Position numbers and translations under genes: made by a program | From: a virus | Length of the DNA: 64,000 nt | IMG/VR virus record: IMGVR_UViG_3300041411_000129 | Location: 62,001 to 126,000 of that record | Strand: one strand, 5' to 3' | Shown here: one piece after another, positions 27,585-36,272 of the stretch | Layout: every line of letters begins with the position of its first letter | Position numbering within the stretch: the stretch's first letter is position 1 | Notes under the pieces: generated by a model | Seen by the model: only the letters and a program-made list of their open reading frames with translations | The model's database searches: none | Told to the model about the DNA's origin: nothing

Positions 27585-27602
27585 CTACATTACCACATTG
27601 AG
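27585..27602 (+). promoter_or_regulatory. candidate early promoter with two ACATT cores
   Basis: CTACATTACCACATTGAG carries two overlapping-type copies of the recurring core, about 110 bases before the ATG at 27710, leaving a long untranslated leader. Confidence 0.45.
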
Positions 27603-27709
27603 AATCAGCTGCAATCACAGCCTCGGTTTCTGTAGATAGTTACATTCGTAGTAAACCCTGTGTTCGAAAGTCGAATACCCCTAACCCGTGTAATACAAGG
27701 AATCGCAAC

Positions 27710-28168
27710 ATGAGCAAAGAATTGAACCCAGCCGTACGCGCCCTGGCCGATGACCTGAAGCCGATCATCGTTCTGGACGAAACCACTGGCGTGGCCGAAG
27801 CTACTGGCGCCGAAGACGTATTCGCCAAGCATCTGCCTGAAGGCATCACCCTCGACACCGTGAAATCCGTTCAGGACAGCCTGCTGACCTACGCTGCTGC
27901 TCACACCCTGGCCAACGGCGAAGTTCAGCGCGATGCAATGGTCAAGAACAAAGACCTGGCGTCCGGCTCGCTGTCGACCAAGATCGGCTACAGCAAGATC
28001 GAATCCAGCTACCACCGCAAGAAGTCCGGCACCGCCATGGGCAAGCCGTGGGAGAAGTTCGGCGTTTCCAATACCGACGTTACTCTCGGTGTCGGTCGCA
28101 AGGGCTCGGATCTGAAAGCTGTCGTGAACTACCTGAGCGAAGATGCGGCCTCCGTATTCGCCAACTGA
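27710..28168 (+). CDS. hypothetical protein, likely highly expressed
   Basis: Encodes 152 residues. Codon choice (CTG, GCC, ACC, AAG) is the most biased of the small genes and resembles the candidate ChmA gene, which suggests abundant production. AAGG lies 9 bases before the ATG. The N-terminal half is acidic and helical; the C-terminal half has a basic patch (SSYHRKKSGTAMGKPWEKFG). It stands alone between its own promoter-like element and two hairpins. No family is recognised. Confidence 0.7.
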   Translation: MSKELNPAVRALADDLKPIIVLDETTGVAEATGAEDVFAKHLPEGITLDTVKSVQDSLLTYAAAHTLANGEVQRDAMVKNKDLASGSLSTKIGYSKIESSYHRKKSGTAMGKPWEKFGVSNTDVTLGVGRKGSDLKAVVNYLSEDAASVFAN

Positions 28169-28190
28169 TTGCACTGCCTGGGCACCGTGA

Positions 28191-28260
28191 CTGGAGAAGG
28201 GGCCAACACTTCTCCAGTGGTAGCCGATCGTAAAGCCGGGGGTTCGCCTCCGGCTTTATG
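28191..28260 (+). terminator. tandem hairpins
   Basis: A first 9-bp stem (CTGGAGAAG with CTTCTCCAG, 28191-28217) is followed by AAAGCCGG paired with CCGGCTTT (28232-28257), ending in TATG and then CCCCTTTATTTTTTC. The second hairpin has the usual intergenic TATG at its right foot. Confidence 0.7.
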
Positions 28261-28278
28261 CCCCTTTATTTTTTCTTA

Positions 28279-28291
28279 GTATACATTTCAC
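28279..28291 (+). promoter_or_regulatory. candidate early promoter (TATACATTTCAC)
   Basis: A TATACATT core 30-40 bases before the ATG at 28319, related to TATACATTACCG upstream of the candidate ChmA gene. Confidence 0.45.
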
Positions 28292-28318
28292 TTTCTCACA
28301 ACCCGTAAGGACTAAAGC

Positions 28319-28642
28319 ATGATCCTCCGCACTTCTGATTTCAAGAACCTTGGCACTCTGGCTGATGCTCTCTTCCGTGAGAGTAAGATCCGCATTGTGT
28401 TTCAGGCTGACGCAGATACACCTCTGCTCAAAGTTCCACACCGCGGGCGTTATGCCTTGCCTATTCTGACTGGCAACATGACTGTCGCTGCGTACGTCAG
28501 CATGATCCGCGGCCCTCTGCGTACTCGTGGTCTCAATGCTGGCGATGATCACATTCTCGCCAATGTAGGGATTACCGTGATCAGTAAGACGGGTAATATC
28601 CCGGCTGGACAAACCCTCATCAAGAATATTGGTTTCGAATAA
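28319..28642 (+). CDS. hypothetical protein
   Basis: Encodes 107 residues with TAAGGA 8 bases before the ATG. The sequence looks like a compact alpha/beta domain (KIRIVFQADADTPLLKVP; DHILANVGITVISKTG). It is followed 10 bases later by another gene, forming a two-gene unit. Function unknown. Confidence 0.65.
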   Translation: MILRTSDFKNLGTLADALFRESKIRIVFQADADTPLLKVPHRGRYALPILTGNMTVAAYVSMIRGPLRTRGLNAGDDHILANVGITVISKTGNIPAGQTLIKNIGFE

Positions 28643-28652
28643 GGATTCATCG

Positions 28653-29177
28653 ATGGATCGTGAACTTGTAGAACTCGTCAGCGAGCAAATGCCGAAGTAC
28701 GAGATTCCAAAGCAGCACTGCGGTCTCATGATCGTAGATACTCCTGAACGTGTTGATGAGCTGTACGAACAGTTCGGGTTCAACGGGACCAAGTTCATTC
28801 AGATCACTCACGGTACACTCTGGGATCGTGCCATGTACCGCAATGAACATTCTGAAGATATCCATGTGGTCGTCATGGACCTCATCGATATTAATGAACT
28901 TCATCGTTTCGGTCCACCATCGCTGGCTTGGGTAGAGTCGTGTATCCGCAACATCTTCGCTCGGTATTACTGCCGGGATGAGAAGTACTTAGCTGCCGAA
29001 GGCGATGAGCGTATCTCTCTGATGCGCCGTCAGAACGGTGGGAAGAACATCGACACCGAGTTTGATATCGTTGCCATGGGCACTAAGGACTTCATCTACA
29101 AACACAAGCATCGAGGTGTGGTCGGTCCTGCTCAGGTATTTGTAACGAAACCTTATCCAAACCAAACTACTGATTAA
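28653..29177 (+). CDS. hypothetical protein
   Basis: Encodes 174 residues. The ATG at 28653 is selected because AAGGA (28642-28646) is 6 bases upstream; an in-frame upstream start at 28629 has no such site. The product is acidic with a His/Asp-rich middle (HSEDIHVVVMDLIDINELH) and no recognised motif. It ends the two-gene unit and is followed by a strong hairpin. Confidence 0.65.
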   Translation: MDRELVELVSEQMPKYEIPKQHCGLMIVDTPERVDELYEQFGFNGTKFIQITHGTLWDRAMYRNEHSEDIHVVVMDLIDINELHRFGPPSLAWVESCIRNIFARYYCRDEKYLAAEGDERISLMRRQNGGKNIDTEFDIVAMGTKDFIYKHKHRGVVGPAQVFVTKPYPNQTTD

Positions 29178-29180
29178 CAG

Positions 29181-29228
29181 CATAAAGACCGGGGCGTAAT
29201 GCCCCGGTCTATGCCACTTCTTTTTTTT
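29181..29228. terminator. hairpin with CATA/TATG feet and T-run
   Basis: AGACCGGGGC (29186-29195) pairs with GCCCCGGTCT (29201-29210). CATAA lies to the left and TATG at 29210-29213; CCACTTC then leads into eight T (29221-29228). It separates convergent genes. Confidence 0.8.
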
Positions 29229-29229
29229 G

Positions 29230-29547
29230 TTACCGTTTGGAGGTTATCCGGTACTTGGTGCTCTTCGGCAACACAAGCTTACCAACCATCGTCCCAATCA
29301 TGATCTCCCCAGTCATGCTTATGGACTCCAAACGATAGTCACTTCCTTCCAGAAAGCGGCTATCTACACAATTCTGACTGTAGTGGATGACTCCACCCAG
29401 TTCCCGTAGGGCTTCCCCGACCCTACGAACCTCATCCCTGACGTTTTCTTTGTCTAGGTATACGATGCCACAGGTCCCCACACCTTGCAGCCTCAAATCG
29501 CTTTCCAGCTCCTTGAGCGACTCAAGTATTTTGTGTTGTGCTGGCAT
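29230..29547 (-). CDS. small hypothetical protein
   Basis: Encodes 105 residues on the minus strand, downstream of the tail tube gene and convergent with the early island. The N-terminal half is a charged helix (ILESLKELESDLRL) and the C-terminal half beta-rich and basic (GKLVLPKSTKYRITSKR). The ribosome-binding site is weak (AGAG). It lies behind a hairpin that follows the tail tube gene, so it may be only partly co-transcribed. Not recognised. Confidence 0.55.
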   Translation of the reverse strand: MPAQHKILESLKELESDLRLQGVGTCGIVYLDKENVRDEVRRVGEALRELGGVIHYSQNCVDSRFLEGSDYRLESISMTGEIMIGTMVGKLVLPKSTKYRITSKR

Positions 29548-29581
29548 AGTGCTATCTCTTTTAGTACTTCACGGTATAAAG

Positions 29582-29611
29582 CCTGGACTCAACCTTTCGG
29601 AAGAGTCCAGG
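29582..29611 (-). terminator. hairpin behind tail tube gene
   Basis: CCTGGACTC (29582-29590) pairs with GAGTCCAGG (29603-29611). On the minus strand it lies just after the tail tube stop codon and would reduce readthrough from the abundant tail transcripts. Confidence 0.6.
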
Positions 29612-29621
29612 AGTAACGGTG

Positions 29622-30482
29622 TTACGGAGTTACCAACGAGCCTTTGATCGCATTGATCTGCTCGGTGAAACCCGTTGCAACGGCCGATACGTTGGAATCA
29701 ACGCCGGTGACGAAGTTGGCCTGGTACTGTGGGTCCATACCGCTTACGCGGACGGCATCCATGAAGCCCTGAGCCAATTTGTCAACTGCGTAACCAACCT
29801 TCTGCCAGCCAGTCCAGGACAGGTTGTAGGTGGCAAGCTCACCATCCTGCTGAAGCTGACGGTTACCGATGTTCTCACCAATTTCCTGATGGAGCCAGAA
29901 GTTGGTGATCAGCCAGGAGTTCTCGACGTAACGGAAAGTCTTGTCGGGCTCGAAGGCGATGATGGTGCCGCCGTACACGTCCGCCAGCTGGTCAGTGAAT
30001 CGATCACTTACACCAGTGAGGAGTGGATGGCCGGTATCCGGGTCCATGAACAGGTAACGCACCATGTCTTCCATGAAGCGCATGATTGGACGACGATCCT
30101 TGTCCACCACAGTGGAGGTGATCTGCGACCGCGCACGCGATACACGGGATGGGGTCTGGAAGACCTCACCGGCGTTACCCAGCTGAGTTTCCTGGGTGTT
30201 AACAGTCAGGGTACGGTTGAAGCCGTTCCAGGACTGCATCCAGTTTTCGATGAAGTTCTTGTAGGCAGCTACGTACAGCTGCCCATTAGGAAGCATCATC
30301 AGACCGGCGGGCGCTTGCAGCACTTTGATGATCAACGGTTTACGGATGTAGTCCGTAGCCGATGGGTAGTACTGCATGTCGGTCAGGTAGCCTTGTTGGC
30401 CCTGTACCGCCATGTTCAGCACTGTCATCTGAGCGCGTTCGGCGTACGCCTTATTGGTCAGAGTATCTGCATACCGTCCCAT
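29622..30482 (-). CDS. tail tube protein, phiKZ gp30-like
   Basis: Encodes 286 residues, 3 bases downstream of the sheath gene, with GGAG 9 bases before its ATG. Sheath followed by tube is the standard order in contractile phages, and the size fits the phiKZ tube. The sequence is beta-rich with Gly/Tyr/Asn composition (AGLMMLPNGQLYVAAYKNFI; DPDTGHPLLTGVSDRF). The tube forms the inner conduit through which DNA and virion polymerase pass. Identification rests on position and composition. Confidence 0.75.
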   Translation of the reverse strand: MGRYADTLTNKAYAERAQMTVLNMAVQGQQGYLTDMQYYPSATDYIRKPLIIKVLQAPAGLMMLPNGQLYVAAYKNFIENWMQSWNGFNRTLTVNTQETQLGNAGEVFQTPSRVSRARSQITSTVVDKDRRPIMRFMEDMVRYLFMDPDTGHPLLTGVSDRFTDQLADVYGGTIIAFEPDKTFRYVENSWLITNFWLHQEIGENIGNRQLQQDGELATYNLSWTGWQKVGYAVDKLAQGFMDAVRVSGMDPQYQANFVTGVDSNVSAVATGFTEQINAIKGSLVTP

Positions 30483-30485
30483 TTA

Positions 30486-32552
30486 TTAAGTCTCCGAAGA
30501 ACGACGGTTTTGCGCGATGATCGCCAGGTTCTCAACGGTGCGAGCGTTGTCACCAGCCATCTCGATATTCAGGTGCCACGAGAAGTTGCTCTGAGTATCG
30601 AACGCATCGAAATAAGCGTCCGGAGTCACGTCGACGCGGCCGTCGTACTTACCAGCAGTACGAGCGGTAACCTTGTCGTTTACCATGTCCAGGAACTGCT
30701 CATCGGTGAGCTGCGAATCACCGGACATTTCACGCCAGGTGATGTGCCCGATCCGCGTCAGGTTGCACGCGATGCACACGTTGATGTACGCATGCAGAAT
30801 CGAGGTTTGCTCTTCGTAGATCGACTGGATGCCGGCCCAGAAGAGGCGGCCCATATCGAAGTACTCGGCGTAGTTCATCCCGTTGTCCCAGTCGACCTGA
30901 CGCACTTCAGGCTCTTGGGTCACGACGTTGTGGTCGCGATAACGAGTGATGGTGTTCTGCTCACCACGGCCGAACGATTTCTCGTTCTTCATCTCACCAC
31001 CTTCAGCGCCCATGTACTCGGTGCCGAGGATCAAGATGTATTCCAGGAATGGAACGATGCCGTCGTACAGATCGTCGATCAGATAACCAGCCTGACCGAA
31101 TACGCAGAAGCGCAGCGCCTTGGTGCCGAACTCGGACGATTCTTGCTGCGCACGGAAGTGCGAACGCAGGGTGATAGCAATCGAGGAGTCTTGCGCCGGA
31201 GTGTTCAGCGGCTTCATCACGTCCTGGGTGCAGGTGTGAACGTAGACGTCTGGACGCGCGGTGTGGAATGCCGAGAACTTCAGCTTGGTGGCAACCGGGA
31301 AACCCGAATCCCAGACGGAGTCGTACGGCATGCGTGCGATGTCTTTGTATGGGACGCCATTGCTGCTGAGGTCGGTCAGGACGGTGTCCATCACGGCGTT
31401 GAAGCTGTCGTTACCCAGTTCACCGTCTGCGCCGCCAGTCATCCACAGGTTGGACAGTTCGCCCAAGAGGATGCCGCCGTCAGCAGGACCTTCAATGACG
31501 AAGGTATGGTAAGGGTTGCCGTTGATGTCGGTGCCTGTCAGGAAGTTGAACAGGTTGACATCTTTGAACTCTTCGGTGGTGTAATCCGACTCGGCCGTAG
31601 CCAGAGTGGTCAACAGCGCCTGGATGTTCGCATCGTAGAACGCGAACTTCTCGCAAGGACCCCAACCGGTGAAGGCTTGTGGATTGCTTGCTTCGTAGTT
31701 CTTCTTGATAACCTTTCCACCGTAGTACTCGGTGGAGGTCGCCAAGTCGATCGTGCCTTTCTTGAACGAGAAGTCCAGGAATGGCTGGCTACGCAGCGTG
31801 CGCTGCAAAGTAGCGGTCGAAGACTTGTTGGCGCGGTTCACGAACTGAACGCGATAGAGTCGAGCGCCCAGAGTGTCGGCCAGATCTTCATCAGCAGGCT
31901 GCTGCGACTTGGTAGTCGGAGCGATCAGACGCAGACCGATGTTGTTACCCTTCTCGCCTTCGAAGCGAGCCAGGCCGTCCCAGATTGGGATCTCTTTCGA
32001 GACCGCACCGTCGACGGTGGAAACCAGCAGGCCTTCTGCTTCAGCAGCAGCGCCGAAGGTCGATTCGCCTTGAGCGGTTTTGCTAACAGGCTTCCAGCGC
32101 CATTGAGCGCGGTGACCGGTTGCAGTTTCGCCAGTAGGAATCTTGGCGCCTTGGGCATCGAGCTTCAGGCTACCGTCGGTGTTCCGCTCGTAGAGAGGAA
32201 TCAGGTCTTCGACGACATCGAGAGCCAGGCGGAAGGACGCTTGTGCAGCACCCGGCGCAGGCAGACGAACGAAGATCGCTTTACCGGAAGCTTCGAAATG
32301 GCTACGGATGAACTGCGATTGGTGAGTGAAGAACGGAGACAATGGGTCCGTTACACCCGAACCGAACAGCAGGCTCAAGCCCGAGTCGTTTACGTAGCGA
32401 CCGTTACCGTACTCACCCCAAGGTGCGAACGATTGGAACAAAGGAAGACGAATCGGAAGGTTCTCGACCGGAAGGGTCAAGTTCGTTACCGTCTCGTCCT
32501 TAACGCCCCGGAACTCAGTCCGTGGCACGGAACTCAAACGACTTACAGACAT
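30486..32552 (-). CDS. contractile tail sheath protein, phiKZ gp29-like
   Basis: Encodes 688 residues, close to the phiKZ sheath length. The N-terminal third (ENLPIRLPLFQSFAPWGEYG; LLFGSGVTDPLSPFFTHQS) and the presence of a C-terminal domain ending near LAIIAQNRR fit phiKZ-type sheaths. GGGAG lies 7 bases before the ATG. Next to the tail tube gene and divergent from the virion genes. The sheath contracts to drive the tube through the host envelope. Codon use is strongly biased, as expected for an abundant virion protein. A TATG motif on the minus strand about 83 bases upstream is a candidate late promoter. Confidence 0.8.
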   Translation of the reverse strand: MSVSRLSSVPRTEFRGVKDETVTNLTLPVENLPIRLPLFQSFAPWGEYGNGRYVNDSGLSLLFGSGVTDPLSPFFTHQSQFIRSHFEASGKAIFVRLPAPGAAQASFRLALDVVEDLIPLYERNTDGSLKLDAQGAKIPTGETATGHRAQWRWKPVSKTAQGESTFGAAAEAEGLLVSTVDGAVSKEIPIWDGLARFEGEKGNNIGLRLIAPTTKSQQPADEDLADTLGARLYRVQFVNRANKSSTATLQRTLRSQPFLDFSFKKGTIDLATSTEYYGGKVIKKNYEASNPQAFTGWGPCEKFAFYDANIQALLTTLATAESDYTTEEFKDVNLFNFLTGTDINGNPYHTFVIEGPADGGILLGELSNLWMTGGADGELGNDSFNAVMDTVLTDLSSNGVPYKDIARMPYDSVWDSGFPVATKLKFSAFHTARPDVYVHTCTQDVMKPLNTPAQDSSIAITLRSHFRAQQESSEFGTKALRFCVFGQAGYLIDDLYDGIVPFLEYILILGTEYMGAEGGEMKNEKSFGRGEQNTITRYRDHNVVTQEPEVRQVDWDNGMNYAEYFDMGRLFWAGIQSIYEEQTSILHAYINVCIACNLTRIGHITWREMSGDSQLTDEQFLDMVNDKVTARTAGKYDGRVDVTPDAYFDAFDTQSNFSWHLNIEMAGDNARTVENLAIIAQNRRSSET

Positions 32553-32570
32553 GTTGTACTCCCAGGAGCT

Positions 32571-32586
32571 AGTTCTGCGCAGAACT
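32571..32586. repeat. perfect 16-bp palindrome in the sheath leader
   Basis: AGTTCTGCGCAGAACT reads the same on both strands and lies 18 bases upstream of the sheath start codon. It could be an RNA hairpin near the ribosome-binding site or a protein-binding site. Confidence 0.6.
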
Positions 32587-32634
32587 TCGAGGAATGGTAT
32601 GGTCAGCGAACTTCAGCCGAAACGCCGAAGTAAG

Positions 32635-32660
32635 CATACTATTTTTATTCCCGCTTTATG
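32635..32660. promoter_or_regulatory. divergent TATG late-promoter candidates
   Basis: CATA at 32635-32638 gives TATG on the minus strand, facing the sheath gene. TATG at 32657-32660 on the plus strand faces the virion operon starting at 32706. TATG is the reported core of phiKZ late promoters. Both lie in the 153-bp gap between divergent structural operons. Activity is inferred. Confidence 0.45.
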
Positions 32661-32705
32661 CAAACGAATGTAACTTTTAACTCACATAAGTAGGAGACGC
32701 GAACA

Positions 32706-33605
32706 ATGTTCGAGACCCCATACCAGACCACTCCATGTTCGCGGTTCTCTTTGGACGAAACCGCTGCTGCGATTCGGAAGCTGGAAATCAATGAAGAACT
32801 GGTTGGAACGGACTTCAGCACCCAAGGTGTGTTGCTTATTCCACCGGGTGTTATTGACATCAAACCATTCCAACAAGTGTTCACTCGCGTCCAGATTCCA
32901 TCCTTGCAAGCACCGGCTGTCATTGATGGCCGCTCGTTGATGCGCGCAGACGGTCGCTTCATTAAAGATGATGCTGCTAAGCACGCTATCTTGGTTGCTG
33001 ACTTGGTTGTGATGTGGTACACCCAAGAAACTTCCTTCAAGCGTGACATGTTGAACGTCGGTGATTTCCCAGCCAAGGTTTTCATCTCCTGGCTCAACGG
33101 GGCAATCAGTCAACGGATTGGTCTCGACCTTGGTCAAAGCACTTTGGTTCGAGCGATGATCGCAATCTACTACGTTCAGCTCTTTGGCCCACTGCCGGAG
33201 AATGCATCTGAGAACGACGTTGATCGTTTGATGGTTCGTGCATCCCGTCTGCTGCCGGCGATGGACCCTACAACTCTCCGCGGCGCACTGGGTGAGATTC
33301 CTTCACTCAATACGTTTAAAGATCTGATTTCATGGATCGTAAGAGTGTTGGATTCTCCACGAACTCACGACTTGACAGTGGCCTACGTCTACACTGCATT
33401 AGGAGCAAGCTTCGGCCCACTCCATCGTGAAGCCGTCGCCGTCGCCGTCGAATACCCGCCAATGTTCTTGGCGATGCTGTATTCCACCTGCAAAGAACGC
33501 AGCTATACCCGCACAGGACTTGGCCGGGTTATCGAAGCGGTAATCCGTCAGGGTTCCGATAAAGAATTCGTCAAGAGCATGAACCACCTTATCGGTCAGA
33601 GGTAA
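32706..33605 (+). CDS. probable virion or assembly protein, phiKZ gp28-like by position
   Basis: Encodes 299 residues from an ATG with AGGAGA about 9 bases upstream. Mostly helical in its second half (TVAYVYTALGASFGPLHREA). It is first in the plus-strand operon of virion proteins that runs to the terminase and is divergent from the sheath. The phiKZ equivalents in this position are structural. No specific motif seen. Confidence 0.6.
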   Translation: MFETPYQTTPCSRFSLDETAAAIRKLEINEELVGTDFSTQGVLLIPPGVIDIKPFQQVFTRVQIPSLQAPAVIDGRSLMRADGRFIKDDAAKHAILVADLVVMWYTQETSFKRDMLNVGDFPAKVFISWLNGAISQRIGLDLGQSTLVRAMIAIYYVQLFGPLPENASENDVDRLMVRASRLLPAMDPTTLRGALGEIPSLNTFKDLISWIVRVLDSPRTHDLTVAYVYTALGASFGPLHREAVAVAVEYPPMFLAMLYSTCKERSYTRTGLGRVIEAVIRQGSDKEFVKSMNHLIGQR

Positions 33606-33609
33606 GCAC

Positions 33610-36228
33610 ATGGTTAGTTCAACCGACTTTCTGGTTGATCACGCCTACCGGAATGCTTGGTGCAGTCCACGGCAAGATCGCCAGCACATCGTAGCACCGA
33701 CGCGGGTAACTAAACGCCAAGGTGCTATCGGTAACGTCAAGCTCGGGATGAAGACTTACAACCTTCCTTCGCTGGGCCAGTGGTATCACGTTTTCAACAT
33801 CGGCGACCTCCCACCTATCTTGGTGGGGATGAACACAATCGTCGATAAATGGGTATCGGTAATGGGGCAGTGTAATGCCACTTCATTACTGGTAGATCTG
33901 TATACCGAACTCGGTTTACACATCCCGGCCCACAGAGCATATTGGCTGTACACACATACCGGGCAGTTGGTCATCGCTATTTTGGATACCAAGAAGATCG
34001 CAAACCTCGGTATTGAGCAGCCGTATATCCGTTGGAGAAGCAACGCTTACTTCGACGAGGGTATCACGTTTCAGAATGACGGCGTCGAGATCGCAGGCCT
34101 TACGCCGACCACTCAGGCTCAGTATTCGCTATTCCAAGCGAAATGGCGCGATGCCAAACTGAAGCCTGGTTATGCGTGGGCTTTCGTCAACGGTGTGCGC
34201 GTTAAGGACATCAACCTGACTACCGCGAAGGTCGGGGATATCCTTGAGTACACCTACGACGCTTCGGTTAAGGTTGTTACTGAACTGAAGATCAAGGACC
34301 TCAAGTCGTTCTTGAGTATCCTCGATACCAAGGGTAAGTATCTGGTTCCGCGTGCTGGTGTTTCTGACATCATCGATTATTGCGATGACATCGACATCTA
34401 CATGCTGCGCTACCAATTGGCGCAAGCCTACACCGGTCACTATTACCACCAGAACCAACCGGACTCTGTTCGGATGGTGACTCATCGGGATTACTCGATT
34501 CCGCAGACCTATCTCCAACACTTCATCGATAACATCGACGGGTGGATCTGGAACGATGATCTGCGTCTGGAAGTGATTGTCCGGAATAGCGGCTGGACGA
34601 ATCGCCCTCTGGTTAACGAGGCGCATCGGATCAAGGAACTGTTCAAGCTTTCTGAGACTAACCGTCTGAAGGCAATGATCGGTGAGCAGTCTCTCGATAT
34701 CTGGCATGCAGCCGAACTCGAGAACAGCTTCTATCCGAAGATCATGCGCGCTGAGTTTGGTGGCATTGATCGTCCGATGGTCGAGAAGGCTTATGGGTAC
34801 AACGCGATCTCTAAACTGATCTGCGACGTGCCTTACAAGATTGCTGTGAATTCGCCATGGGTGGATCTTCCATTCGCAGTGACGCAGTTCTCGACTGTGT
34901 TTGAATACGACGCTTCCGGTCTGTTGCTCGGATGGTACGTTCACGATAACTCGATTCAGTATCCGGTCCACAATGCTGGAACGATGTACATCGAGAGCTA
35001 CGTTGGTCGTGGCGGCACCAAGTTGTCGACGGTTTACGATACCGACATGGTTAAGCTGGACTACGGCGTTGACTACCGGTTCTACGTTTGTGACATCTGG
35101 AACGGCGTTTCCAAGAACAACTGGAAGGACGTAACGGGTGACGATGAGTACTACACCATCTCTAACCGGGTGGTTAGTTGGCACATCGATCAGACGAAAC
35201 ACCACACGGCAATCCGTGACAGTAGAGACTTCCTGTGTCACACCCTCCAGTTGAACTATCGGGATGACCTGCTGACTCTCACCGTGAATATCGATGAAGT
35301 GTTGAGTGGACGTGTTCCGGTTACCGACGTGATGCGTGTTCCGCCTGGTCAGTTCGACGTGATCCTCAACAAGTACACTCTGGTGCCTGATATCGACTAC
35401 TACGTCGAATGGCCTGAGGTCTGCATCGTCAACAAGATGTATCTGAAACCGGGTATCATGCAGGACGTGACCATTCGTGGTCGTGGGTTCTGTAACCCTG
35501 ACATGACTTTGGAAGCGGTCGGTGATTCTGGCTTTGTTGCTTACGAGCAGCTCAGTCACAACGCTCGGTTTAACGTACGTGACGATAAGGTCTGCCGTAT
35601 CTCCATTGCAGGTCAGTTGTATACCCGTGAAGAAGTTGCTTTCAGTGAAGACGGGACAGTGCTTGCCACTGGTGTGAAGAACGGCACGCCGTACCTGATC
35701 ACTCACCCGGTGATTCCGATGATGGGCGTAACGGATACCGACACCTACACATTGAAGGCTGTTTCTGATGCCATCGATGAGAAAGTGGAAGGGTATCTCA
35801 CTCAGTACAGACCAGAACCGGTGCAACCTTTGCCGTCTGGGATGCCTGCTTGGTATTCGGTCTTCAGTCCTTTCTGCGCAAAGCTTATCTACGACATGCT
35901 TAACGGCATTTTGTTGATGGATGAGTTCATGGGTACTTATACCTTGCAGCAGGTGAAGGAGAAGTTGGTTGGTTACGAATGGATTCTCAAATACGACCCA
36001 GCTGTACGGGGCGTGAATGATGAATACGTCAAGATCGATCCGCATCCTGAAGCCGATGTCCTTGAGCTCAACATCTACCAGTATCGGTTCTTGGATCGGG
36101 CGGTCGAAGCTTTCCTCGACGGTAAGGTTCCTCTCAACCACCACTTGGTGATTGTAGAGCCTGGCTACGAGCATGAGCAGGACGATCACCCTCACCCGCA
36201 TCGTTCTTGGGACGAAGTGTCGGCATAA
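33610..36228 (+). CDS. large virion structural protein, phiKZ gp27-like by position
   Basis: Encodes 872 residues with AGAGG 7 bases before the ATG. The protein is rich in Tyr, Asp and Trp and appears largely beta-structured (LDYGVDYRFYVCDIWNG). The C-terminus ends in a His-rich acidic tail (EHEQDDHPHPHRSW) that could bind metal. Position between the sheath and terminase genes, together with size, suits a baseplate or head-tail protein. Function is not established from sequence. Confidence 0.6.
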   Translation: MVSSTDFLVDHAYRNAWCSPRQDRQHIVAPTRVTKRQGAIGNVKLGMKTYNLPSLGQWYHVFNIGDLPPILVGMNTIVDKWVSVMGQCNATSLLVDLYTELGLHIPAHRAYWLYTHTGQLVIAILDTKKIANLGIEQPYIRWRSNAYFDEGITFQNDGVEIAGLTPTTQAQYSLFQAKWRDAKLKPGYAWAFVNGVRVKDINLTTAKVGDILEYTYDASVKVVTELKIKDLKSFLSILDTKGKYLVPRAGVSDIIDYCDDIDIYMLRYQLAQAYTGHYYHQNQPDSVRMVTHRDYSIPQTYLQHFIDNIDGWIWNDDLRLEVIVRNSGWTNRPLVNEAHRIKELFKLSETNRLKAMIGEQSLDIWHAAELENSFYPKIMRAEFGGIDRPMVEKAYGYNAISKLICDVPYKIAVNSPWVDLPFAVTQFSTVFEYDASGLLLGWYVHDNSIQYPVHNAGTMYIESYVGRGGTKLSTVYDTDMVKLDYGVDYRFYVCDIWNGVSKNNWKDVTGDDEYYTISNRVVSWHIDQTKHHTAIRDSRDFLCHTLQLNYRDDLLTLTVNIDEVLSGRVPVTDVMRVPPGQFDVILNKYTLVPDIDYYVEWPEVCIVNKMYLKPGIMQDVTIRGRGFCNPDMTLEAVGDSGFVAYEQLSHNARFNVRDDKVCRISIAGQLYTREEVAFSEDGTVLATGVKNGTPYLITHPVIPMMGVTDTDTYTLKAVSDAIDEKVEGYLTQYRPEPVQPLPSGMPAWYSVFSPFCAKLIYDMLNGILLMDEFMGTYTLQQVKEKLVGYEWILKYDPAVRGVNDEYVKIDPHPEADVLELNIYQYRFLDRAVEAFLDGKVPLNHHLVIVEPGYEHEQDDHPHPHRSWDEVSA

Positions 36229-36234
36229 ACCCAT

Positions 36235-36256
36235 AGGGGGCGGGCAACCGCTCCCT
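36235..36256 (+). terminator. weak intergenic hairpin
   Basis: AGGGGGCGG pairs with CCGCTCCCT (one G-U pair) around GCAA. No T-run follows, so it may act in RNA processing or partial termination between two virion genes. Confidence 0.45.
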
Positions 36257-36272
36257 CTACTGAGTCGAAATT

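Noticed and set aside
29619-32633. 1004-codon open frame on the plus strand opposite the sheath and tube genes
   Set aside because: It is antisense to two recognised tail genes with their own ribosome-binding sites; the long opening follows from their biased codon use.
34129-36234. 701-codon open frame opposite the 872-residue virion protein
   Set aside because: Overlaps a convincing gene in full and has Arg/His/Val-rich antisense composition.
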